NCBI RefSeq assembly: GCF_004362825.1
Contig: NZ_SNXZ01000014.1
Location: 1 to 48,884 of the forward strand
Source: Labedaea rhizosphaerae
Lineage (GTDB): Bacteria; Actinomycetota; Actinomycetes; Mycobacteriales; Pseudonocardiaceae
DNA: 48,884 nt
Direction of reading: 5' to 3'
Below are positions 42,156 through 48,884 of the stretch, piece by piece. The notes under the pieces are model-generated. The model did no database searches, was not told the DNA's origin, and saw nothing but the letters and a program-made list of their open reading frames with translations. Position 1 is the first letter of the stretch; every line of letters begins with the position of its first letter. Both the position numbers and the translations under genes were made by a program.

Positions 42156-43019
42156 TCAGCCGCGGGCGGCGACCGCTTCGGCCAGGGTGAGGACTCGGCG
42201 CGCGTTCTCCACGTGCAGGTTCTCGATCATCCGGCCGTCGACCGTCACCACGCCGCGACCCTCGCGCGAGGCCTCCTCGAAGGCGTCGATGATCCGCCGC
42301 GAGCGCTCGACCTCCTCCTCGGACGGCGCGAACACCCGGTTGCACGGCTCGAGCTGCTTCGGGTGGATCAACGTCTTGCCGTCGAAGCCGAACTGCCTGC
42401 CCTGCAAGCATTCCGCTTCAAAACCCGCAAGGTCCTGCACGTCGTTGTAGACGCCGTCGAGGATCACCTTGCCGGCCGCCCGCGCGCCGAGCAGCGCCAG
42501 CGACAGCCCGGCGAGCAGCGGCGCGCGGCCGGGCACGTGCTCGGCCTGCAGCTCCTTGGCCAGGTCGTTCGTGCCCATGACCAGCACGGTCAACCGCGGC
42601 GAGGCGGACGCGATCTCGTGCGCGTGCAGCATGGCGATCGGCGTCTCGACCATCGCCCAGATCGCCGTGTGATCGGGCGCTGCCTCCAGCGCACGTTCGA
42701 CCTGGTGGACCTCCGCCGCACTGTTGACCTTGGGGATCAGGATCGCGTCCGGGCCGGCCTCGGCGGCGGCGCGCAGATCATCCTCGTGCCACGACGTGTC
42801 CAGGCCGTTGGTCCGGATGACCAGCTCGCGCTCGCCGTACTCGCCCGACGCCACGGCCGCGCACACCCGCTTGCGTGCCTCGGCCTTGGCGTCCGGCGCC
42901 ACCGCGTCCTCCAGGTCGAGGATCAACGCGTCGGCGGGCAGGGTTTTCGCCTTCTCCAGCGCGCGCTCGTTGGCGCCCGGCATGTAGAGCACGGAGCGTC
43001 GCGGCCGCAGGTCAGTCAT
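42156..43019 (-). CDS. CitE-like CoA-ester lyase/thioesterase (HpcH/HpaI fold)
   Basis: A 287-residue TIM-barrel enzyme starting [21 protein letters not shown]. Metal and CoA residues are in [46 protein letters not shown] and [19 protein letters not shown]. Such proteins cleave malyl- or citramalyl-CoA, or hydrolyse malyl-CoA. It overlaps the upstream malyl-CoA lyase-like gene by 8 bp, so the two act together. ATG 43019 chosen; an upstream start would extend into that gene. Confidence 0.88.
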   Translation of the reverse strand: MTDLRPRRSVLYMPGANERALEKAKTLPADALILDLEDAVAPDAKAEARKRVCAAVASGEYGERELVIRTNGLDTSWHEDDLRAAAEAGPDAILIPKVNSAAEVHQVERALEAAPDHTAIWAMVETPIAMLHAHEIASASPRLTVLVMGTNDLAKELQAEHVPGRAPLLAGLSLALLGARAAGKVILDGVYNDVQDLAGFEAECLQGRQFGFDGKTLIHPKQLEPCNRVFAPSEEEVERSRRIIDAFEEASREGRGVVTVDGRMIENLHVENARRVLTLAEAVAARG

Positions 43020-44088
43020 TCGCCAAGGCCTCCTCGGTCGCCTTGTCATAAGCCGAAGCGAGTTCCGGGTCGCGGTCGGCCAGCGCGTCGGCGAGCTCGG
43101 CGACGACCAGGCACTGCTTGTACGTGGCGTCGTCCTGCATCTTGCCGTCGATCATGACCGCGCCGGTGCCGTCGCCCATCGCCTTGATCACCCGGCGGGC
43201 CCACGCGACCTCGCTGGGCTCGGGGGAGAAGACCTTCTTGGCGATCGCGATCTGCACCGGGTGCAGGCTCCACGCGCCGACGCAGCCGAGCAGGTAGGCG
43301 TTGCGGAACTGGTCCTCGCACGCGACCGTGTCGCGGATGTCGCCGAACGGCCCGTAGAACGGCAGGATCCCGTTGCTCACGCAGGCGTCGACCATGCGGG
43401 ACACGGTGTAGTGCCACAGGTCCTGTTGGTAGGTCTGGCGACCCTCACTGAGGTCGTCGCCGACCGGGTCGGTGCGCACGAGGTAGCCGGGGTGCCCGCC
43501 GCCGACCCGCGTGGTCTTCATCCGGCGGCTCGCGGCGAGGTCGGCCGGACCGAGCGAGATGCCTTGCATGCGCGGGCTCGCGGCGGCGATCTCCTCGACC
43601 CGCCGCACGCCGCTCGCCGTCTCCAGCAACGCGTGCACCAGGATCGGGCGCTCCAGCTTGGCGCGTGCTTCGAGCTGGGCGATCAGGCGGTCGACGTAGT
43701 GGATGTCCTCGGGGCCTTCGACCTTCGGGACCATGATCACGTCGAGCTTGTCGCCGATCTCGGTGACCAGCGTGGTGAGGTCGTCGAGCACCCACGGCGA
43801 GTCGAGGCTGTTGATCCGCGTCCAGAGCTGCGTGGCGCCGAAGTCGGTAGCCTTGGCGATGTCGACGAGGCCCTGGCGTGCGGCGACCTTCCGGTCGGCC
43901 TGGATCGCGTCTTCGAGGTTGCCGAGGATGATGTCGACGCCCTTGGCGATGTCCGGCACCTTGGCGGCCATCTTGGGGTTGCTGGGGTCGAAGAAGTGGA
44001 TCATCCGGGACGGCCGGAACGGGATCTCCCGCACCGGCTGCGGCGCGCCGATGGCCAGCGGCTTGAAGAAGTCCTTCGGAGAGCGCAT
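43012..44088 (-). CDS. Malyl-CoA/beta-methylmalyl-CoA lyase-like enzyme
   Basis: A 358-residue CitE-superfamily enzyme. Landmarks are [34 protein letters not shown] (acidic metal ligand), [36 protein letters not shown] (Glu ligand) and [19 protein letters not shown]. It is longer than the CitE partner and closer to Mcl-type lyases. With the partner it could split and hydrolyse C4/C5 dicarboxyl-CoA esters, as in the ethylmalonyl-CoA pathway. The exact substrate is inferred. Confidence 0.85.
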   Translation of the reverse strand: MRSPKDFFKPLAIGAPQPVREIPFRPSRMIHFFDPSNPKMAAKVPDIAKGVDIILGNLEDAIQADRKVAARQGLVDIAKATDFGATQLWTRINSLDSPWVLDDLTTLVTEIGDKLDVIMVPKVEGPEDIHYVDRLIAQLEARAKLERPILVHALLETASGVRRVEEIAAASPRMQGISLGPADLAASRRMKTTRVGGGHPGYLVRTDPVGDDLSEGRQTYQQDLWHYTVSRMVDACVSNGILPFYGPFGDIRDTVACEDQFRNAYLLGCVGAWSLHPVQIAIAKKVFSPEPSEVAWARRVIKAMGDGTGAVMIDGKMQDDATYKQCLVVAELADALADRDPELASAYDKATEEALAND

Positions 44089-44129
44089 GTGTAGATGTTG
44101 CCCTACTTGCCGGTAACCCGCGCGGTGGC

Positions 44130-44145
44130 GTTAGTCACGGTTAAC
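44130..44145. promoter_or_regulatory. Weak dyad upstream of the lyase pair
   Basis: GTTAGTCACGGTTAAC carries GTTA/TAAC ends 42-57 bp before the lyase start and overlaps the P450 stop codon. It could be an operator, but only the ends are symmetric. Confidence 0.2.
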
Positions 44146-45433
44146 TCCAGCGCACCGGCAGGTGCTTGACGCCGTTCTGGAAGTTGGACCGCAGGCGCTG
44201 GACCTCGCCGTCGATCCGCAGCTCACCAGGCAAATCCAGGACCGCGTCGAACATGGCGCGCATCTGCACGCGGGCCAAGTGGGCGCCCAGGCAGAAGTGC
44301 GGGCCATGGCCGAACGTCAGGTGCTCGCCCCGGCGGCCAGGATCGAAACGATCGGGATCGGGGAAGACGTCCTCGTCGCGGTTGGCCGAGGAGAACCACA
44401 CGACGACCTTGTCACCGGCCTTGATCCGGGTCCCCGCAAGCGTTGTGTCCTCGGTGGCGGTGCGCCGGAAGTTCATCACCGGTGTCCACCACCGCAACAT
44501 CTCTTCCACGGCACCGGGCAACAACGACCGGTCGGCCCGCACCGCGCGATAAACGTCCACATCGGACAGCAGAGCGATCAGGCCGCCGGGCAGCCCGTTG
44601 CGCAGGGTCTCGTTGCCCGCCACCGAGAACAGCCAGAACAGGTTCTCGAACTCCGCGAGGCTGACCCGCCCGCCCTCATCGTCCACATAGGTCATCAGGT
44701 TCGACATCACGTCGTCGCCCGGCTCTCGGCGCTTGAACTCGCCGAGGGCGTGGGCGTACGCGTAGAGGTCCGGCATCCCTTCCCTGGTACGGGGATCCGG
44801 CATCCGCCCGTGTGCGTCGGGCTTCGGTCGCACGGCCAGCGCCGCGCGCGCCAGCTCCGTGGACGACCCGGCGTCGGTGCGCGCGCTGACCGCGTACTCC
44901 GGGTCCTGGTAGCCGATCACGCGGTTGCTCCAGTCGAACATCAGCCACCGGTCCGGCGCCGGCACGCCGAACACCTCGGCGAGGGTCAGCAACGGCAGGT
45001 CGGCCGCGACCTGCGCGAAGTCGCAAGGACCATCGATGCGTGCCACCAGCTCCCGCGCCCACCCGGTGATCCGTTCCTGCAGCCGCGCGATCGCCCGCGG
45101 GGTGAACGCCCTGGTCAACAGTCCGCGCAGGCGTGAGTGCTCGGGCGGGTCCATGTTCAGCATCATCCGGCGCACGTACCGCAGCGCCTCCGGCGTCGAG
45201 GGGTCGCGGATCTGCGTGGCGCCGAGGCTCGAGGAGAACGTGGCGGGCGAGCGCAGCACGTGCCGCACGTCGGCGTGCCGCAGGACCGCCCAGAACCCGG
45301 GGCCCGCGGGCCAGCCGTCGATCGCGGGCTCGTCCACCCACACGACGGGGTGTTCCGCACGCAGCCGCGCCAGCAACTCGTGCGGCACGCCCCGCACGTA
45401 GGTATCCGGATTGACGAGCTCGGCCAGGTCCAT
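44141..45433 (-). CDS. Cytochrome P450
   Basis: A 430-residue soluble bacterial P450 (class I). The I-helix has AGNETLRNG in place of the usual AG-x-x-T-T, the ExxR is in EEMLRWW, and the heme-binding loop is FGHGPHFCLGAHLAR with the Cys ligand. The pattern resembles the CYP124/125/142 sterol/lipid hydroxylase branch. A redox partner gene is not nearby. Its start is only 14 bp from the divergent nucleotidyltransferase start; TAGAAA 6 bp before the ATG suggests a leaderless message. Confidence 0.93.
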   Translation of the reverse strand: MDLAELVNPDTYVRGVPHELLARLRAEHPVVWVDEPAIDGWPAGPGFWAVLRHADVRHVLRSPATFSSSLGATQIRDPSTPEALRYVRRMMLNMDPPEHSRLRGLLTRAFTPRAIARLQERITGWARELVARIDGPCDFAQVAADLPLLTLAEVFGVPAPDRWLMFDWSNRVIGYQDPEYAVSARTDAGSSTELARAALAVRPKPDAHGRMPDPRTREGMPDLYAYAHALGEFKRREPGDDVMSNLMTYVDDEGGRVSLAEFENLFWLFSVAGNETLRNGLPGGLIALLSDVDVYRAVRADRSLLPGAVEEMLRWWTPVMNFRRTATEDTTLAGTRIKAGDKVVVWFSSANRDEDVFPDPDRFDPGRRGEHLTFGHGPHFCLGAHLARVQMRAMFDAVLDLPGELRIDGEVQRLRSNFQNGVKHLPVRWS

Positions 45434-45447
45434 GTGTCGTTTCTAGC

Positions 45448-46182
45448 GTGACTGACGACGAATTCCTCGCCCTTGTGGCCGACCGGCTGGCCGGATTGCC
45501 GTGCGTTCGCGCCGTCACCCTCGGCGGCTCACGCGCGCAAGGCACCCACGGACCGGACAGCGACTGGGACCTCGCCGTGTACTACCGAGACAGCTTCGAC
45601 CCTGCTGACCTGCGGGAACTCGGCTGGCCGGGGGAGGTCTCGGCGATCGGCGGCTGGGGCGGCGGCGTGTTCAACGGCGGCGCGTGGCTCACGATCGAGG
45701 GCCGGCGCGTCGACGTGCACTACCGCGACCTCGACGTGGTCGAGCACGAACTCGCCGAGGCCCGCGCGGGCCGGTTCCACTGGGAGCCGCTGCTGTTCCA
45801 CCTCGCCGGCATCCCGAGCTACCTGGTGGTCGCCGAACTCGCGGTCAACGTGGTCCTGCGTGGCGACCTGCCGAAACCGGACTACCCGGAGCCGTTGCGC
45901 GCGACCGCGCCCCGGTTCTGGCGGGAACGCGCGGCCCTGACCATGGCCTACGCCAAGAACAACTACGCCGGCCGGGTCGCCGAACTCGCGGGCACCCTGG
46001 CCACCGCGGCGATGCAGACGGCGCACGCGATCCTCGCCGAGCGCGGGGAGTGGGTGACCAACGAGAAACGCCTGCTCGAACGCGCGGGCCTGCGCGGCAT
46101 CGACGACATCATCGCCGCGATGCCGCCGGACGCGATCACCGCGGCGGAGCAGTTGTTCGGCAATGGCAGGATCGGTGCATGA
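45448..46182 (+). CDS. Nucleotidyltransferase-domain protein
   Basis: A 244-residue protein with an N-terminal minimal nucleotidyltransferase motif (GGSRAQGTHGPDSDWDLAVYY, G-S...D-x-D) and a third acidic residue in RRVDVHYRDLD. A C-terminal helical domain (about 140-244) follows, like that of aminoglycoside adenylyltransferase relatives. The substrate is unknown. It overlaps the next hydrolase gene by 4 bp (ATGA), so they form an operon. Confidence 0.82.
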   Translation: MTDDEFLALVADRLAGLPCVRAVTLGGSRAQGTHGPDSDWDLAVYYRDSFDPADLRELGWPGEVSAIGGWGGGVFNGGAWLTIEGRRVDVHYRDLDVVEHELAEARAGRFHWEPLLFHLAGIPSYLVVAELAVNVVLRGDLPKPDYPEPLRATAPRFWRERAALTMAYAKNNYAGRVAELAGTLATAAMQTAHAILAERGEWVTNEKRLLERAGLRGIDDIIAAMPPDAITAAEQLFGNGRIGA

Positions 46183-46898
46183 GTTTGCGCGTGATCGGCG
46201 GCGGCAGCGACGGCCCGCTCCTCGTCCTGCTGCATGGCCTCGGTGCGAGCGCCGACGTGTGGCACGGCGTCGCCGAGCACTGGCCGGGTCGCTGGCTCGC
46301 GCCCGACCTGCCGGGCCACGGCGGCTCGGATCCGTTGCGGCGCTACTCCTTCGGCGCGATGGCGGCCGCGGTCGCCGCCGAACTCGCTGATGAGGTCGGC
46401 GACCAGCCGGTCGTGGTGCTGGGGCATTCGCTCGGCGGCGTGCTGGCGTTGACCATGGCCACCGGGTGGTTCGGCGTGCCCGTCACGTCGGCGATCGGCC
46501 TCGGCATCAAGGTGCGCTGGTCGGCGGAGGAATTGGCGAAGGCGGCGGAGCTGGCGGCGCGGCCCGCGCGCACCTTCGCCGGCCGGGACGAGGCCGTGGC
46601 GCGGGCGTTGCGGGTGGCCGGGCTCTCGTCGCCCGAGTTCGCCGATTCGTTGGTGCGCAAGGAAGACGACGGCTGGCGGCCGGCCGTGGACCAGGCGGCG
46701 TTCGGCGTCGGCGCGCCGGATCTGCCGGGCCTGCTCGCCGCCGCGCGGGCCGACGTCGTGCTGGCCGCAGGTGAACACGACCCGATGTGCCCGGAGGCGC
46801 ACCTGGCCGAACTGCAGGCGCAGCACGTGATCCTGCCCGGGCTCGGGCACAACGCCCACGTCGAGGACCCGGCCGCCGTGGCGCGGCTGCTGCCCTGA
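46179..46898 (+). CDS. Alpha/beta hydrolase
   Basis: A 239-residue hydrolase with oxyanion loop LLHGLGASADVW, nucleophile GHSLGG, Asp in AAGEHDPMCP and His in LGHNAHVEDP. The triad is intact. No signal peptide. Translationally coupled to the nucleotidyltransferase gene. A bidirectional hairpin follows. Confidence 0.87.
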   Translation: MSLRVIGGGSDGPLLVLLHGLGASADVWHGVAEHWPGRWLAPDLPGHGGSDPLRRYSFGAMAAAVAAELADEVGDQPVVVLGHSLGGVLALTMATGWFGVPVTSAIGLGIKVRWSAEELAKAAELAARPARTFAGRDEAVARALRVAGLSSPEFADSLVRKEDDGWRPAVDQAAFGVGAPDLPGLLAAARADVVLAAGEHDPMCPEAHLAELQAQHVILPGLGHNAHVEDPAAVARLLP

Positions 46899-46911
46899 CC
46901 GGCGGAAACGA

Positions 46912-46942
46912 CGACGGGGAGGCCCACGCGGCCTCCCCGTCG
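46912..46942. terminator. Bidirectional hairpin between hydrolase and FKBP genes
   Basis: A 13-bp perfect stem (46912-46924 with 46930-46942) with a 5-nt loop lies between the two convergent stop codons (46898 and 46959). Confidence 0.8.
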
Positions 46943-46958
46943 ATCACTTCTGTGGTCG

Positions 46959-47333
46959 TCAGTCCACGCTGACCAGGTCCACCACGAAGATCAGCGTCTC
47001 GTTCGGCTTGATGGCCCCGCCCGCGCCCCGCGCGCCGTAGCCCAGGTGCGGCGGGATCACCAGCCGTCGGCGGCCGCCGACCTTCATCCCCTGCACGCCG
47101 CGGTCCCACCCAGCGATGACGCGGCCGGCGCCCAGCGGGAACCGCAGCACGTCGCCGCGGTTCCAGGACGCGTCGAACTCCTCGCCGGTCGAGTGCGCCA
47201 CGCCGACGTAGTGCACCGAGACGGTCTTGCCGGCGGTCGCCTCGTCGCCGTCGCCGACGGTGATGTCCTGCACGTCGAGATCGCTCGGGGGATTGCCCTC
47301 GATCGGGTCGACTTCCGGCTTCTCCAGTGCCAC
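46959..47333 (-). CDS. FKBP-type peptidyl-prolyl isomerase
   Basis: A 124-residue cytoplasmic prolyl isomerase. FKBP landmarks are VSVHYVGVAHSTGEEFDASWNRG, FPLGAGRVIAGWDRGVQGMKVGGRRRLVIPPHLGYG and ETLIFVVDLVSVD. The protein speeds folding at Pro bonds. GTG 47333 follows a strong AAGGAGG. It is divergent from the SWIM gene across a 107-bp promoter region. Confidence 0.94.
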   Translation of the reverse strand: MALEKPEVDPIEGNPPSDLDVQDITVGDGDEATAGKTVSVHYVGVAHSTGEEFDASWNRGDVLRFPLGAGRVIAGWDRGVQGMKVGGRRRLVIPPHLGYGARGAGGAIKPNETLIFVVDLVSVD

Positions 47334-47386
47334 GCGACTCCTCCTTGATTGCCGTGATTCGTGGGTGCCACCGTGCCATGCCTGGT

Positions 47387-47409
47387 TTTGTCGGTGGTCG
47401 CTGGCATGC
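47387..47409 (+). promoter_or_regulatory. PafBC-like motif upstream of the SWIM gene
   Basis: TTGTCGGTG-N8-CATGCT: the upstream half is the perfect RecA-NDp consensus, and the -10 half has C for the first T. Transcription would start near 47416, 25 bp before the GTG. Confidence 0.5.
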
Positions 47410-47440
47410 TCTGGGCACCGCCGGATGGAGAGGAAACGAC

Positions 47441-48739
47441 GTGCGCTGGACCGCGGATCAGGTGCTGGCCCTGGCACCCGACGCCGCGTCGGTGAGTGCG
47501 GGCCGCAAGCAGGCCGAAGCCCGCTGGACCGACGAGGGCGGGTCCGACGCTGCCGTGTGGGGCTACTGCCAGGGCAGCGGGAGCCGGCCGTACCAGGTCG
47601 CGGTCGACCCGTCCGGGCCCGCGTACAAGTGCACGTGCCCGTCGCGGAAGTTCCCGTGCAAGCACGCGCTGGGCCTGCTGCTGCGCTGGTCCGCCGGCCG
47701 CGTGCCGGACGCCGACGCGCCCGGCTGGGTCGAGGCGTGGCTGCAGGAGCGCGCGGCGCGGTCCATCGAACGCGCCGACAAGGCCGAACGCACCGAGGTC
47801 CGGGACCCGGCCGCGGCCGAGCGCCGCGCGGCCCAGCGCGAGCAGCGGGTGTCGGCCGGGGTGGCCGAGCTGACCGGCTGGTTGTCCGACCAGCTGGCCC
47901 GGGGCTTGGCCGGGCTCGACCGGGACGGTGGCCTGGAGCTGTTCACGGTGGCCGCCCGCATGGTCGACGCGCAGGCGCCCGGGCTCGCGTCCGGCCTGCG
48001 CCGGGCGGCGTCGCTGATCGGCCGGTCCACCGACTGGCCCGACCGCGTGCTCGACGAGTTCGCGCAGTTGTACCTGCTGGCCCGCGCGCACGCCGGACTG
48101 GCGGACTTACCCGGTCCGCTCGCCGAGACCGTGCGGTCGCGGCTGGGGTACACGGTGGAGAAGGAACGCGTCCGCGCCGATGGTGAACGCGTCGCTGACA
48201 CGTGGCTGGTGACCGGAGCCGTCGACGACATCAACGAGCGGTTGACCAGCCGGCGGGTCTGGCTGCGTGGGCTGGGCACCGGCCGACGGGCGCTGGTGTT
48301 GTCGTTCGCACCGCCGGGGCGGCCGCTGGATTCGTCGCTGGTGCCGGGCACCCAAGTGGCGGCCGAGTTGGCGTTTCACCCGGGGGCGCTGAGCCTGCGG
48401 GCGTTGGTGATCGAACAGGGGGAGCCCGTGGTGGCGAAGCACCCGTCAGGGGAGACGGTGGGCGACGCGCTGACGTCGTGGTCGGCCGCGTTGGCGGTGG
48501 ACCCGTGGCTGGAGCGCTGGCCGGTGCTGTTGCGGGACGTGGTCCCGGCGGCCGGGGACAGCGACAGCTGGCTCCTGCGCGACGAGGCAGGCGATGCGTT
48601 GCCGCTGCGCAGAACGGCCGAACCGTGGCGGTTGCTGGCGGTGTCGGCGGGCCGCCCGGTGACCGTGTCCGCCGAATGGTCGACCGCAGGCCTGCGCCCC
48701 ATGTCCTGCTGGGACGGCAACCGCCCGGTACCGGTCTGA
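47441..48739 (+). CDS. SWIM zinc-finger protein
   Basis: A 432-residue protein with an N-terminal SWIM finger (Y-K-C64-T-C66-...-C73-K-H75: CxCxnCxH) expected to bind zinc and contact DNA or protein. Helical and beta-rich segments follow without known catalytic motifs. In actinobacteria such genes commonly begin a cluster with MoxR ATPase and VWA proteins; that part would lie beyond the window. GTG 47441 is preceded by GGAGAGGAAACGAC. Short overlapping ORFs follow immediately (TGATG). Confidence 0.82.
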   Translation: MRWTADQVLALAPDAASVSAGRKQAEARWTDEGGSDAAVWGYCQGSGSRPYQVAVDPSGPAYKCTCPSRKFPCKHALGLLLRWSAGRVPDADAPGWVEAWLQERAARSIERADKAERTEVRDPAAAERRAAQREQRVSAGVAELTGWLSDQLARGLAGLDRDGGLELFTVAARMVDAQAPGLASGLRRAASLIGRSTDWPDRVLDEFAQLYLLARAHAGLADLPGPLAETVRSRLGYTVEKERVRADGERVADTWLVTGAVDDINERLTSRRVWLRGLGTGRRALVLSFAPPGRPLDSSLVPGTQVAAELAFHPGALSLRALVIEQGEPVVAKHPSGETVGDALTSWSAALAVDPWLERWPVLLRDVVPAAGDSDSWLLRDEAGDALPLRRTAEPWRLLAVSAGRPVTVSAEWSTAGLRPMSCWDGNRPVPV

Positions 48740-48795
48740 TGGCCCAGGAACACGTGATGCCCGTCCCCGACGCCAGGCTGGAGGTGGCGCCATGA
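48739..48795 (+). CDS. 18-codon ORF overlapping the SWIM stop
   Basis: MAQEHVMPVPDARLEVAP with TGATG coupling to the SWIM gene. It looks like the start of a downstream partner that stops after 18 codons, or a coincidental ORF. A second ORF overlaps its stop (ATGA at 48792). Confidence 0.3.
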   Translation: MAQEHVMPVPDARLEVAP

Positions 48796-48884
48796 CACCC
48801 CTTGTGTCAACCTCAAGATCAAAGTCAGGCTGCGGCTTGCTGTTCGGTGTTGTGTCGGGCGCCGCCGTGCCGGGCTGGATCGTA
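48792..48884 (+). CDS. Possible gene start open to the window edge
   Basis: From ATG 48792 a frame stays open to the end (MTPLVSTSRSKSGCGLLFGV...). It has unusual codons (TCA, AGA, AAG) for this genome and lies over a 6-bp inverted repeat (TGACAC-N5-GTGTCA, 48793-48809). On the minus strand, 48825-48884 is an equally open frame ending YDPARHGG...QQAAA-stop, which could be the end of a transposase-like gene. The choice cannot be made from this window. Confidence 0.2.
   Translation, partial: MTPLVSTSRSKSGCGLLFGVVSGAAVPGWIV

Noticed and set aside
1-48884. tRNA, rRNA genes or a replication origin
   Set aside because: No cloverleaf, rRNA segment or dense DnaA-box region with dnaA/dnaN was found by eye; the DnaA boxes seen are too few for oriC.

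Overview
The window is high-GC DNA with GTG/TTG starts, strongly C/G-ending codons, ATGA/GTGA gene overlaps and several leaderless-looking promoters. Gene content and order point to a filamentous actinobacterium of the order Pseudonocardiales (Saccharothrix/Lentzea/Actinosynnema-like); the genus is inferred, not shown. The backbone is the conserved actinobacterial block known from Mycobacterium tuberculosis as recA-recX ... miaB - membrane protein - DUF349 protein - LigB-like protein - miaA - dapF - hflX ... lexA - LysM protein - nrdR, here interleaved with sdh, glu and two-component genes.

Layout. 1-1506: 3' part of a membrane-anchored Hsp70-like gene. 1511-4636: small ORF, DUF3046 gene, recA and recX; the recA promoter region carries a LexA box, two perfect DnaA boxes and a PafBC-type motif. 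4637-8559: a long intergenic region, then sdhCAB of the actinobacterial Sdh1 type. 8680-11958: gluABCD glutamate ABC transporter on the minus strand. 12122-15112: OmpR-type two-component system and an orphan TAXI binding lipoprotein. 15156-24895: miaB, membrane protein, DUF349 protein, LigB-like protein, miaA, dapF, an MFS/ArsR pair and hflX. 24959-27784: secreted propeller-like protein, lexA and its divergent LysM (SOS division inhibitor-like) gene. 28423-31850: nrdR and the B12-dependent ribonucleotide reductase nrdJ.

31851-35460 is an accessory hot spot behind nrdJ. It holds a HEAT-like protein, an uncharacterised protein possibly related to HhH-GPD glycosylases, a MerR regulator and an amidohydrolase. 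These are separated by two decayed copies of the nrdJ 3' end, one decayed copy of the amidohydrolase 3' end and a 22-bp exact MerR-gene fragment. 35453-48739 is a metabolic region: alpha/beta hydrolases, an ECF41-type sigma factor with an NmrA-like target, VOC protein, class C serine hydrolase, Gfo/Idh/MocA oxidoreductase, DHA2 MFS exporter, a pair of CitE/malyl-CoA lyase-like enzymes, P450, nucleotidyltransferase, FKBP and a SWIM zinc-finger gene.

The most unusual structure is a family of three intergenic arrays (17177-17619, 27896-28080, 41956-42150). Each consists of degenerate 22-bp units centred on GTGTCCC, repeated in exact 22-bp phase in one orientation, then a dyad, then the reverse-complement units (GGGACAC), mostly in the same phase. 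Two fill the space between convergent genes. I do not recognise them as a described element. A second theme is DNA stress control: LexA boxes at recA and lexA/LysM, PafBC-like motifs at recA, LysM and the SWIM gene, and DnaA boxes near recA, lexA and nrdR-nrdJ.
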